NCBI GenBank assembly: GCA_029946075.1 | Contig: JAQSDT010000720.1 | Coordinates: 1 to 14,950 of the forward strand | Direction of reading: 5' to 3' | DNA length: 14,950 bases | Source: a bacterium | GTDB taxonomy: Bacteria > Pseudomonadota > Alphaproteobacteria > Rhizobiales > Xanthobacteraceae | Shown: one piece after another, positions 1 to 6,874 of the stretch | How positions within the stretch are numbered: position 1 is the first letter of the stretch | How the letters are laid out: the number at the start of each line of letters is the position of its first letter | Position numbers and translations under genes: made by a program | Notes under the pieces: model-generated | Database searches by the model: none | What the model saw: the letters and a program-made list of their open reading frames with translations, nothing else | Told to the model about the DNA's origin: nothing

Positions 1-299
1 CGGGGGCGCAGACCCCCGGTGCGCGGCCCGCGGCGGCCGATCGAGACGAGGCTCTTCTCAACTCCGGCCTTGGGTGCAGTGGAAAGTTCGACCAGCGTCG
101 GCAGAAAACCCGCCAGCGTCTTGCCGGCGCCGGTCGGGGCGATCAGCAGCGCCGAGCGATCGTCGCGGGCCTTTGCCAGCAGCGCCAGTTGATGCTCGCG
201 CGCCGACCAGCCGCGCGAAGCGAACCAGGCGCGGAAGCGCTCGGGCAGCAGCGCAGCCGTTTCAAGCGGCGTGAGGGGCAAAGGAATTTGCGACGGCAC
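1..299 (-). CDS. Ligase-associated DEXH-box helicase (Lhr-like), N-terminal part, cut by the window edge
   Basis: Superfamily 2 helicase of the bacterial ligase-associated DNA damage response set; in this family the protein is thought to unwind nucleic acid alongside a dedicated ligase, exonuclease and phosphoesterase. Only about 99 N-terminal residues are inside the window, since translation runs leftward off base 1. Visible are the family-typical opening LLPERFRAWFASRGW, the Q-motif glutamine near residue 37 (REHQLALL) and the Walker A motif APTGAGKT at residues 54-61 (bases 117-140), followed by LAGFLPTLVEL. I chose the GTG at 297-299, which gives the usual short N-terminus. No clear ribosome binding site precedes it, and a TTG two codons upstream (303-305) is in the same frame, so the start is uncertain. 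The region upstream is filled by a palindromic repeat. The exonuclease and ligase partners lie at 2819-5706 on the other strand. Confidence 0.88.
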   Translation of the reverse strand, partial: MPSQIPLPLTPLETAALLPERFRAWFASRGWSAREHQLALLAKARDDRSALLIAPTGAGKTLAGFLPTLVELSTAPKAGVEKSLVSIGRRGPRTGGLRP

Positions 300-352
300 C
301 GCCAAGAGGTAAGCCGTCGGGGCGGATTCGTCGAGGGTTGGGGCGGTTTTAA

Positions 353-491
353 CCTCGCCCCGCTTGCGGGGAGAGGTCGGATCGCATCGTCAGATGCGAT
401 CCGGGTGAGGGGGGTACAGGTCCGACGGCTTGCACCGCCTGGTGGAGAGAGCCCCTCACCCCGACCCTCTCCCCGCAAGAGCGGGGCGAGG
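353..491. repeat. Composite palindromic repeat, copy A
   Basis: Imperfect inverted repeat of about 139 bp. The left arm, from CCTCGCCCCGCTTGCGGGG, is matched by the right arm ending GCGGGGCGAGG. Each arm carries its own small GC hairpin around a GCAAG or CTTGC turn. The left arm also has an extra perfect hairpin at 379-402: GGATCGCATC, a GTCA loop, then GATGCGATCC. The right arm lacks it, and the arms otherwise run on into GGTGAGGGG and its complement. The element lies 12 bp after the stop of the binding-protein gene and about 54 bp before the helicase start, both on the minus strand. It could therefore end transcription of the former; that role is inferred. It belongs with the copies at 4153, 11111 and 13051. 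Confidence 0.85.
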
Positions 492-503
492 GAGAAGCAA
501 GAC

Positions 504-1733
504 CTACTCCGTCACCGGCTTGTCGGAGATATCCCAGTCCTTGCCGTTGAACTGCGAGATGAACAGCGTCTTCATCGGCGTGTAATCGTCCGGCGTGTAG
601 CTGAAATTGACGCCGTCGAGGAAGTACGGCGAGTGGAAGCCGGCCAGCGTGGTGGCGTGCTTGAGCACGTTGGCGCGGGTGAGGTCGTTGCCGCAGCGGC
701 GCAGGATTTCCGCCATCGACACCACCTGGCCATAGCCGGCAAAGGCGATGGTGTTGTCGGGGTCGACGTTGGGCAGATACTTCTTGCGCAGCTCCTCGAA
801 CGCGATCACGTCAGGGTCCTTCTCGAAGCGCGGCACGCCGACTTCCTTGGCGTAGCGGATCGCGACGATGCCGCTGCAGTTCTCGAGGCCGGCGGCGCTC
901 AGGATCGAGCGACCGGTCGAGCCGGCGGACAAGAGATGCAGCGGCTTCCAGCCGAGTTCCGCGACTTTCCGGATCGACTGCGACGACGCCTTGCCGGTCG
1001 AGATGTTGTAGAACACGTCGGCGCCGGACTTGGAGAGGTTGATGAGCTGCGAATCGACCGTCGGCTCGGTCAGATCGTAGCTCTGCTCCATGATCACCTT
1101 GGCGGTGCCGCCGGCATCTGCCAGCACCTTCTTGAACGGGCCGAGGAAGTCGCGGCCGAAATCATCGTTCTGGTAGAGAATGCCGACCTTGGCGTTCGGG
1201 TTCGCATTGATGACGTGCTTAGCGAGAATGCGCGCTTCGGTCGGATAGAGCGGCAGGCCGGCCATCGTCCATTTGAAGTTCTTCGGGTCGTTCCACTTCG
1301 ACGCGCCGGTGTTGAGCAGCAGCTGCGGCACGCCCTTCGAGTTGAGATATTTGTGCACGGCGGTCTGCGGCGCGGTGCCGAGCGAGCCGTACAGCGCCAG
1401 CACTTCGTCCTGCTCGACCAGCCGCCGCGTCGCCTCGACGCATTTCGGCGCGCTGTAGCCGTCGTCCATGGTGAGGAATTTCACCTTGCGGCCGTTGATG
1501 CCGCCCTTTTCGTTCAGCATCTGGAAATAGGCTTCGCCGACGCGGCCGAGCACGCCGTAGAGCGAGCCGGGGCCGGAATGCGGCACGGTCTGGCCGAGCT
1601 TGATTTCGGTGTCGCTGGCGCCGGGATCGTATTTCTTTTCCTGCGCCCGGACGAACGGCGCGGGCAACGCGGTGGCGAGAACACTGGCGAGCGCGGTGGC
1701 GCCGAATTCACGGCGGGTTTGCTTGTTCTTCAT
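504..1733 (-). CDS. ABC transporter substrate-binding protein, branched-chain amino acid (Peripla_BP_6) type
   Basis: Periplasmic solute-binding protein of the hydrophobic/branched-chain amino acid transport class, 409 residues, a normal length. The N-terminus is a signal peptide with a twin-arginine motif (TRREFGA, residues 6-12), a hydrophobic stretch (ATALASVLATALPAP) and a likely cleavage site after VRA at residue 30, so export in a folded state by Tat is plausible. The mature part starts with a typical strand (IKLGQTVPHSGPG) and continues with two alternating lobes (for example KVGILYQNDDFGRDFLGPF). The ATG at 1733 has a good ribosome binding site, GGGAGA, about 8 bases upstream. No permease or ATPase gene is next to it, so it is an orphan and its ligand cannot be read from context. 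Members of this class bind many ligands, including aromatic and carboxylic acids, so the amino acid label is only a family label. Confidence 0.92.
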   Translation of the reverse strand: MKNKQTRREFGATALASVLATALPAPFVRAQEKKYDPGASDTEIKLGQTVPHSGPGSLYGVLGRVGEAYFQMLNEKGGINGRKVKFLTMDDGYSAPKCVEATRRLVEQDEVLALYGSLGTAPQTAVHKYLNSKGVPQLLLNTGASKWNDPKNFKWTMAGLPLYPTEARILAKHVINANPNAKVGILYQNDDFGRDFLGPFKKVLADAGGTAKVIMEQSYDLTEPTVDSQLINLSKSGADVFYNISTGKASSQSIRKVAELGWKPLHLLSAGSTGRSILSAAGLENCSGIVAIRYAKEVGVPRFEKDPDVIAFEELRKKYLPNVDPDNTIAFAGYGQVVSMAEILRRCGNDLTRANVLKHATTLAGFHSPYFLDGVNFSYTPDDYTPMKTLFISQFNGKDWDISDKPVTE

Positions 1734-1816
1734 TGTTGTTTCTCCCTTTGATGGGAGCCTTGATCAGCCATTCCGGCAGCACTGGCAATAGGCCTCATGC
1801 AGCAGCAATGCCGCCA

Positions 1817-1831
1817 TACGCGCCGCGCGTA
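1817..1831. promoter_or_regulatory. 15-bp GC-rich palindrome between methyltransferase and binding-protein genes
   Basis: TACGCGC, one central base, then GCGCGTA. It lies 10 bp after the stop of the methyltransferase gene and about 84 bp before the binding-protein start, both on the minus strand. It could be an operator for the downstream gene or a chance GC-rich dyad. There is no U-tract, so it is not a convincing intrinsic terminator. Confidence 0.25.
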
Positions 1832-1841
1832 GCGTCTAGAC

Positions 1842-2768
1842 TCAAGTTTTGGCGGCGACGCCGACGAGGCCGGGAACCGGCGCGTGGTCCTCGTTGCGGG
1901 CCGAACGATCCTCCAGCAGCGACAAGGTGAGGCCGGCGGCTTCGACCGCTCCGCGCACGTAAGCCGGCGCATGGGCATAGCGGAGCCCGGTGCCGAGAAC
2001 GACGCCCTCGCCGCGATGGGTTTCCGTGGTGAAAGCCAGCAGCCCGCCCGGCGCCAGCACGCGATGCGCCTCGTTCATCAAAGGCCCGAGGTCGGCGACA
2101 TAGACCATCGCATCGGCCGCGAGAACGAGATCGGCGCTCGCGTCCGCCCTGCCGCGGAGGCCCTGCAGCATGTCGGCGACCTCGAGCTCAGCATACAGCC
2201 TGGTGGCGCGCGCGCGTTCGATCATGCGCGGCGACAGGTCGACGCCGAAGAATTCATCGGTGCTATTGGCGAAGGCCGTGGCGGCGAGGCCGGTGCCGCA
2301 GCCGAGATCGATCGCGCGCTTGAAGAGCGCCGGCTTGCGCGCCGCCGCGCGCACCGACAGCACCGCGGCGAATAGCAACTCGGGGCCGCGATAGCCGAGA
2401 TCGCCGACCAGCGAGGATTCGAACCGCGGTGCATATTGATCGAACAGGGTCTGCACATAGGCCTGCGACATGCCGGCAACCGGCGCGGCGTCGAGGCGCA
2501 TCAGCCGGAGGCCGGCGCCGTGCCGGTCATCGGGGTCGCTGTCCCTCGCTCTTTGAAAGGCCTCTACCGCGGCCTTGTGCTCACCGAGTTCCTCGCGGAT
2601 GCCGCCGAGCGTGAACCATGCAGAGGTGAAGTTCGGCGCCAGCTCGATCGCCTGCAGCAAGAGATCGGCGGCGGCCGGAAGGTCGCCCTTCAATTGCAGA
2701 TCGCGCGCGAATTCGAACCGGCGGTCGGCCATCAGATCGCCGGAGGAAAGAAACAATCGCGCGGGCAT
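1842..2768 (-). CDS. TPR-containing class I SAM-dependent methyltransferase
   Basis: Predicted cytosolic methyltransferase of 308 residues. Residues about 17-80 form tetratricopeptide-like helical pairs (for example the stretch AWFTLGGIREELGEHKAAVE), a likely protein-binding platform. The C-terminal part is a Rossmann-fold methyltransferase: motif I IDLGCGTG at residues 153-160, the acidic ribose-binding residue D177 in FGVDLSPRM, and the later LAPGGLLAFTTE strand. The substrate is unknown; the fold alone does not separate small-molecule from protein methylation. The ATG at 2768 has no clear Shine-Dalgarno sequence, and an ATG 12 codons inside (MADRRFEF) is an alternative start. The gene diverges from the exonuclease with only 50 bp between starts, so the two may share control sequence. 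It reads toward the binding-protein gene, 108 bp away. It is not a usual member of the ligase-associated repair set. Confidence 0.85.
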   Translation of the reverse strand: MPARLFLSSGDLMADRRFEFARDLQLKGDLPAAADLLLQAIELAPNFTSAWFTLGGIREELGEHKAAVEAFQRARDSDPDDRHGAGLRLMRLDAAPVAGMSQAYVQTLFDQYAPRFESSLVGDLGYRGPELLFAAVLSVRAAARKPALFKRAIDLGCGTGLAATAFANSTDEFFGVDLSPRMIERARATRLYAELEVADMLQGLRGRADASADLVLAADAMVYVADLGPLMNEAHRVLAPGGLLAFTTETHRGEGVVLGTGLRYAHAPAYVRGAVEAAGLTLSLLEDRSARNEDHAPVPGLVGVAAKT

Positions 2769-2782
2769 GGGTTCCAGTGGAG

Positions 2783-2812
2783 GTGAAAAACCGGTCTCGG
2801 GCGTCCTATATA
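2783..2812 (+). promoter_or_regulatory. Candidate promoter giving a leaderless exonuclease-ligase mRNA
   Basis: A GTGAAA (4/6 match to TTGACA) at 2783-2788, an 18-bp spacer and TATATA at 2807-2812 resemble a sigma-70 type promoter. Transcription would be expected to start about 7 bases after the -10 box, which is at or next to the ATG at 2819. No ribosome binding site is visible before that ATG, which agrees with a leaderless message. TATATA reads the same on both strands, so it might also serve the divergent methyltransferase gene, but no good -35 is seen in that direction. Confidence 0.4.
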
Positions 2813-2818
2813 GCCTGA

Positions 2819-3853
2819 ATGCGTCCGCACGACATCCTGATGCCTGTTTCCGCCGGCCTGTGCTGCAAGCCGGGCGGCTTTCATATCGATCCGGTCCGCC
2901 CGGTCGAACGCGCGGTGATCACCCACGGCCATTCCGACCACGCCCGCCCCGGCCACGGCAAGGTGCTCGCCACGCAGGAAACGCTCGACATGATGCGGCT
3001 GCGCTACGGCGACAATTTTGCCGGTAGCACGCAGGCGATTCGTTACGGCGAAGAAATCCGGCTCGGCGACGCCAGCGTCAAATTCCATCCCGCCGGTCAC
3101 GTGCTGGGGTCGGCGCAGATCGCCGTCACCTGCAAGGACACCCGCATCGTCGCCTCCGGCGACTACAAGGACGCGGTCGACCCGACCTGCACGCCGTTCG
3201 AAGTGGTGCCCTGCGATGTCTTCATCACCGAGGCGACGTTCGGCCTGCCGGTGTTTCGTCACGGCGACGCCATGGACGAGGTGAAGAAGCTGCTGGCCTC
3301 GGTCGCGTTGTTTCCGGAACGCGCGCATCTGGTCGGCGCCTATTCGCTCGGCAAGGCCCAACGCGTGATCGCGCTGCTGCGCAAGGCCGGTTACGACGCG
3401 CCGATCTACCTGCACGGCGCGATGGAGGCGATCACCTATTACTACCAGAGCCGCGGCATCGAACTCGGCGATCTGCGTCCCGCCAAGGGCATGAAGAAAG
3501 CCGATCTTGCCGGCACCATCACGCTGGCGCCGCCTTCGGCCACTTCGGACATCTGGACACGACGTTTCCCCGATCCGGTCACGGCGTTCGCATCCGGCTG
3601 GATGCGGGTGCGCGCGCGAGGCCGCCAGCGAGGCGTCGAACTGCCGCTGGTCATCTCCGACCATGCCGACTGGGATGGCCTCACCGCCACCATCGCAGCC
3701 ACCGGCGCCGGCGAAATCTGGGTCACCCACGGCCAGGAAGACGCGCTGGTGCACTGGTGCAAGTCGCGCGGGCTGGCTGCGCGCCCGCTCAATCTCGTCG
3801 GTTACGGCGACGAGGAAGAGAGCGAACCGGCCAGCGGCGAGGCCGAGGCATGA
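2819..3853 (+). CDS. Ligase-associated DNA exonuclease, metallo-beta-lactamase/beta-CASP fold
   Basis: Predicted DNA exonuclease of 344 residues from the bacterial ligase-associated DNA damage response module, often labelled mRNA 3'-end processing factor because of its similarity to CPSF/SNM1-type beta-CASP nucleases. Zinc-site motifs are visible: ITHGHSDH (H36, H38, D40, H41), GHVLGSAQ (H94), SGDYK (D115), then later DHADWDG (residues 281-287) and a WVTHG histidine (H304). In the family it is thought to resect DNA ends for joining by the ligase encoded just downstream. The stop overlaps the ligase start by ATGA (3850-3853), so translation is probably coupled. The ATG at 2819 gives the standard family N-terminus (CKPGGFHIDPVRPVERAV follows shortly). 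No ribosome binding site precedes it; see the promoter entry at 2783-2812. Confidence 0.93.
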   Translation: MRPHDILMPVSAGLCCKPGGFHIDPVRPVERAVITHGHSDHARPGHGKVLATQETLDMMRLRYGDNFAGSTQAIRYGEEIRLGDASVKFHPAGHVLGSAQIAVTCKDTRIVASGDYKDAVDPTCTPFEVVPCDVFITEATFGLPVFRHGDAMDEVKKLLASVALFPERAHLVGAYSLGKAQRVIALLRKAGYDAPIYLHGAMEAITYYYQSRGIELGDLRPAKGMKKADLAGTITLAPPSATSDIWTRRFPDPVTAFASGWMRVRARGRQRGVELPLVISDHADWDGLTATIAATGAGEIWVTHGQEDALVHWCKSRGLAARPLNLVGYGDEEESEPASGEAEA

Positions 3854-5706
3854 ACCGCTTCGCCGCACTGCTGGACCGCCTCGCCTACGAGCCCGGCCGC
3901 AACAACAAGCTGCGGCTGCTCACGGCCTATCTGCGCGAGACGCCGGATCCCGACCGCGGCTACGCGCTGGCGGCGCTGACCGGCGCGCTGTCGTTCAAGC
4001 ACGCCAAGGCGGGGCTGATCCGCGATCTGATTGCCGACCGGACCGATCCGGTGTTGTTCGAGTTGTCGTACGATTATGTCGGCGATCTTTCGGAGACGGT
4101 CGCGCTAATGTGGCCGAAGTCGGTTGCTCATCGCGACAAATCTTTGCTGGGCCACCCCTCTCCCCCGCCCTCCCCCGCAAGGGGGGAGGGAGCGCAGTTG
4201 GGTGCTGCGCTGTCAGCGCAGATGAACCAAAAAACTACACACGAAACTCTCGCCGTCCCCTCCCCCCTTGTGGGGGAGGGTCAGGGAGGGGGGTATCCCA
4301 CGGGCGGTCCGCTTGATGACGCCCTTCCTCCGAAGAGTCACGACAACCCGCCTCCCCCAACCCTGTCCGAAGTCGTCACTACGCTGCGCACGCTCGGCAA
4401 GACCGAACTCCCGAAACAGCTTTCACGCTGGCTTGACGAGCTCGACGAGACCGGGCGCTGGGCCTTGTTAAAACTCGTCACCGGCGCGATGCGGATCGGG
4501 ATTTCGGCGCGGCTGGCCAAAACCGCCGCCGCCGCGCTCGGCGACAAGGACGCCCACGACATCGAATTGATGTGGCCCGGACTGTCCCCGCCCTATCTCG
4601 AGCTGTTCGCCTGGCTGGATGGCCGCGGCGACAAACCCGTCAACCGCGACCCCGCACCGTTTCGCCCTGTCATGCTGGCGCATGCGATCGAGGATTCGGA
4701 TTTCGCCCATCTCGATCCGGCAGAATTCATCGCGGAATGGAAATGGGACGGCATCCGCGTGCAGGCGGTCGCGGGCCGCGACGAGCACGGCCGGATGGTG
4801 GCGCGGCTCTATTCGCGCACCGGCGAGGACATCACCAAAAGCTTTCCCGACCTCGTGCCATCGCTGCGCCTGCCGGGCGCCATCGACGGCGAACTGCTGG
4901 TGCTGCGCGAGGGCCGGGTGCAGACATTCAACGTGCTGCAGCAGCGGCTGAACCGCAAAGTGGTCTCGCCGAAGCTGATGAAGGATTTTCCGATCCATCT
5001 GCGCGCCTATGATCTGCTCGGCGACGACGAGAACGATTTGCGCGAGCTTCCGTTTGCCGAGCGCCGCGCGCACCTGCAGAAATTCATCCGCAAGCTCGAC
5101 GACCCGTGCATCGACCTGTCGCCGACGGTCGCCTTCGACAGCTGGGACGCGTTGATGGCCGCCCGCGCCGATCCCGCCGGGGCGGGCGCCGGCGAGGATG
5201 CCGAAGCGATCGAGGGCGTGATGCTGAAGCGGCGCGATGCTCCCTATCTGCCGGGCCGGCCCAAGGGCCAGTGGTGGAAGTGGAAGCGGGACCCGCACAT
5301 CATCGACGCCGTGCTGATGTATGCGCAGCGGGGCCATGGCAAACGCTCGTCCTATTATTCCGACTACACTTTCGGCGTATGGACCGCCGGCGAGAGCGGC
5401 GAAGAGCTGGTGCCGGTCGGCAAGGCCTATTTCGGCTTCACCGACGAGGAACTGCTGCAGATCGACCGTTTCGTCCGCCGCAATACCACCGAAAAGTTCG
5501 GCCCGGTCCGCCATGTCGTGCATGAGCCGGATCAGGGGCTGGTGCTGGAAGTCGCGTTCGAGGGGCTGGCCCGCTCGCCGCGGCATAAATCGGGCGTCGC
5601 GATGCGGTTTCCCCGCATCAGCCGGCTGCGCTGGGACAAGCCGCCGCGCGAGGCCGACCGGCTGGAGACGCTGGAGCGGATGCTGAAGGACGTGACAAAC
5701 ATTTAA
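3850..5706 (+). CDS. ATP-dependent DNA ligase (ligase-associated repair type) with an in-frame repeat insertion
   Basis: Seals DNA nicks using ATP; this class was described as a cisplatin-damage response ligase. The protein has 618 residues. The order is an alpha-helical DNA-binding region (about 1-95 and 170-260), then adenylation and OB domains. Nucleotidyltransferase motifs: KWDGIR with the AMP-accepting lysine K298 (bases 4741-4743), DGELLV (346-351), EGVMLKRR (455-462), WWKWKRDP (475-482), and a C-terminal RHKSGVAMRFPRI (578-590). The start is the ATG overlapping the exonuclease stop; an upstream in-frame extension to 3757 lies inside the exonuclease gene and is rejected. Odd feature: residues about 101-150 are translated from a palindromic repeat (bases 4153-4296). 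They give a Pro/Gly-rich stretch (PSPPPSPARGEG, then PSPLVGEGQGGG) in the linker between ALMWP and PPPTLSEVV, where I expect only a short linker from memory of the family. The frame and all catalytic motifs are intact. Confidence 0.93.
   Translation: MNRFAALLDRLAYEPGRNNKLRLLTAYLRETPDPDRGYALAALTGALSFKHAKAGLIRDLIADRTDPVLFELSYDYVGDLSETVALMWPKSVAHRDKSLLGHPSPPPSPARGEGAQLGAALSAQMNQKTTHETLAVPSPLVGEGQGGGYPTGGPLDDALPPKSHDNPPPPTLSEVVTTLRTLGKTELPKQLSRWLDELDETGRWALLKLVTGAMRIGISARLAKTAAAALGDKDAHDIELMWPGLSPPYLELFAWLDGRGDKPVNRDPAPFRPVMLAHAIEDSDFAHLDPAEFIAEWKWDGIRVQAVAGRDEHGRMVARLYSRTGEDITKSFPDLVPSLRLPGAIDGELLVLREGRVQTFNVLQQRLNRKVVSPKLMKDFPIHLRAYDLLGDDENDLRELPFAERRAHLQKFIRKLDDPCIDLSPTVAFDSWDALMAARADPAGAGAGEDAEAIEGVMLKRRDAPYLPGRPKGQWWKWKRDPHIIDAVLMYAQRGHGKRSSYYSDYTFGVWTAGESGEELVPVGKAYFGFTDEELLQIDRFVRRNTTEKFGPVRHVVHEPDQGLVLEVAFEGLARSPRHKSGVAMRFPRISRLRWDKPPREADRLETLERMLKDVTNI
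4153..4296. repeat. Composite palindromic repeat, copy B, inside the ligase reading frame
   Basis: Two arms of about 40 bp (4153-4191 and 4257-4296) are inverted copies of one another with a few mismatches. Each arm holds its own hairpin: CCCTCCCCC, GCAA, GGGGGGAGGG on the left, and CCCTCCCCCCTTGTGGGGGAG on the right-hand side. Between them a 17-bp odd palindrome at 4205-4221 reads CTGCGCTG, T, CAGCGCAG. The architecture matches copies A, C and D. This copy is translated in full as part of the ligase with no stop codon. Confidence 0.88.
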
Positions 5707-5811
5707 CTTATCTCGAGCGCATGGCAGCCATTGATTGGCGATGCCGGGTTCCCCATCTGCCCCGCCGTGCCCTATACTGCCACCAAGCGGACCATCCCGC
5801 GGGAGAGATCG

Positions 5812-6114
5812 ATGCAAAACGACGCCAGAGACCTGCCGGCCAGCAATGACGGCCTCTATCGCTTCCTCGGCGGCTCGCCGATGTCGGTGGCGTTCCGGCT
5901 GATCATGCTGTCGATCCTCGTGGGCGTGGTGCTCGCCACCATCGGCTTCGATCCCTGGAATATCCTGCACAGCATCCAGACGCTGTTCCGCCGGCTGTGG
6001 GATCTCGGCTTCGACGCCGTCAACTGGCTGTGGCGCTACTTCCTGCTCGGCGCCGTCATCGTGATCCCGATCTGGCTGCTGTCGCGGCTGTTCGGAAGCC
6101 CGCGCGGACGCTGA
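5812..6114 (+). CDS. Small two-span inner membrane protein, DUF6460-like
   Basis: A 100-residue protein of unknown function. Two hydrophobic segments are evident: about residues 25-45 (VAFRLIMLSILVGVVLATIG) and 75-92 (ending IVIPIWLLSR). An amphipathic link rich in Trp and Phe (NILHSIQTLFRRLWDLGFD) joins them. The pattern, with a short GGSP motif before the first span and a YFLLGAVIVIPIWLL second span, resembles the DUF6460 family of alphaproteobacteria; this assignment is from memory. I chose the ATG at 5812 because GGGAGAG lies 5 bases upstream; an in-frame extension to 5731 would add a non-conserved-looking leader. A weak -10-like TATACT lies at 5773-5778 without a convincing -35. It follows the ligase after about 105 bp, so it is probably a separate unit. 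Confidence 0.8.
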   Translation: MQNDARDLPASNDGLYRFLGGSPMSVAFRLIMLSILVGVVLATIGFDPWNILHSIQTLFRRLWDLGFDAVNWLWRYFLLGAVIVIPIWLLSRLFGSPRGR

Positions 6115-6137
6115 TCCCTCACAAGCGGTAGCAGCCG

Positions 6138-6872
6138 ATGCAATTGCGATTTGTCGGCTGCGGCGACGCGCTCGGTTCGGGAGGCAGGTTCAACACCTGC
6201 TTCCACGTCACGGGCGCGCGCGCCAACTTCCTGATCGATTGCGGCGCCTCGTCGCTGCCCGCGCTCAAGCGTCTCGGCATCGTCCGCGACGCGATCGATC
6301 TGATCCTGATCACCCATTTCCACGGCGACCATTTTGGCGGCCTGCCGTTCCTGCTGCTGGACGCGCAGTTCACGCGCCGCGCGCGGCCGCTGGTGATCGC
6401 AGGCCCGCAGGGCATCGAAACCAAGCTCGCCCACCTCATGGAATCGCTGTTCGAGCATTCTTCGAGAACGCAGCAGCGCTTCGGGCTTTCCGTCGTTGCG
6501 CTCGAACCGCTGCAGAGCCGGACGTTTGGCGGCATCAACGTGACGCCCTATCCCGTCGTCCACGGCGAATCCGGAGGGCCGTTTCTGGCCTACCGGGTGG
6601 AGGCCGAAGGTCGCGTCGTTACCTACAGCGCCGATACCGAATGGACCGACACGCTCATCCCGGCGGCGCGCGGCGCCGATCTGTTCGTCGCGGAAGCCTA
6701 TTACTACGACAGGATCGTCAAGAACCACCTCAGCCTGACGACGCTCGAGGCGCATCTGCCGGAGATCGACGCGAAGCGACTGGTGCTGACGCATATGAGC
6801 GACGACATGCTCGGCCGGCTCGGCGAGTTGCCTCATCTCGCCGCGCATGACGGCATGATCGTCGAATTCTAG
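6138..6872 (+). CDS. MBL-fold metallo-hydrolase (RNase Z-like)
   Basis: Predicted zinc-dependent hydrolase of 244 residues in the cytosol. The metal-binding signature THFHGDH places H60, H62, D64 and H65, with further candidate ligands H142 (VVHGE), D166 (YSADTEWTD) and H219 (LTHMS), and NHLS at 196-199 as in RNase Z-like enzymes. The N-terminal glycine-rich start (FVGCGDALGSGGRFNTC) is also typical of that branch. The protein is shorter than true RNase Z and the substrate is unknown. The start at 6138 has only a weak ribosome binding site but gives the normal family beginning. The next gene, a MATE transporter, starts 2 bp after the stop, so the two are probably co-translated. It is not close in sequence to the beta-CASP exonuclease upstream. 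Confidence 0.88.
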   Translation: MQLRFVGCGDALGSGGRFNTCFHVTGARANFLIDCGASSLPALKRLGIVRDAIDLILITHFHGDHFGGLPFLLLDAQFTRRARPLVIAGPQGIETKLAHLMESLFEHSSRTQQRFGLSVVALEPLQSRTFGGINVTPYPVVHGESGGPFLAYRVEAEGRVVTYSADTEWTDTLIPAARGADLFVAEAYYYDRIVKNHLSLTTLEAHLPEIDAKRLVLTHMSDDMLGRLGELPHLAAHDGMIVEF

Positions 6873-6874
6873 GC

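Noticed and set aside
189..1751. 520-codon open frame on the plus strand
   Set aside because: Antisense to the well-supported binding-protein gene; its composition (runs of Arg, Ala, Val, Glu, His) is that of a GC-rich shadow frame and it matches no family.
3757..3849. N-terminal extension of the ligase
   Set aside because: Lies entirely within the exonuclease gene; the ATGA overlap at 3850 gives the conserved N-terminus (MNRFAALLDRLAYEPGRNNK).
2732..3868. 378-codon open frame on the minus strand
   Set aside because: Lies opposite the exonuclease gene, which has clear metal-site motifs; shadow of its codon bias.
4150..4300. Ligase as a pseudogene broken by a repeat
   Set aside because: The frame is open across the repeat and all downstream nucleotidyltransferase motifs are intact, so the gene appears functional.
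4468..5970. 500-codon open frame on the minus strand
   Set aside because: Antisense to the ligase catalytic domains; no recognisable domain.
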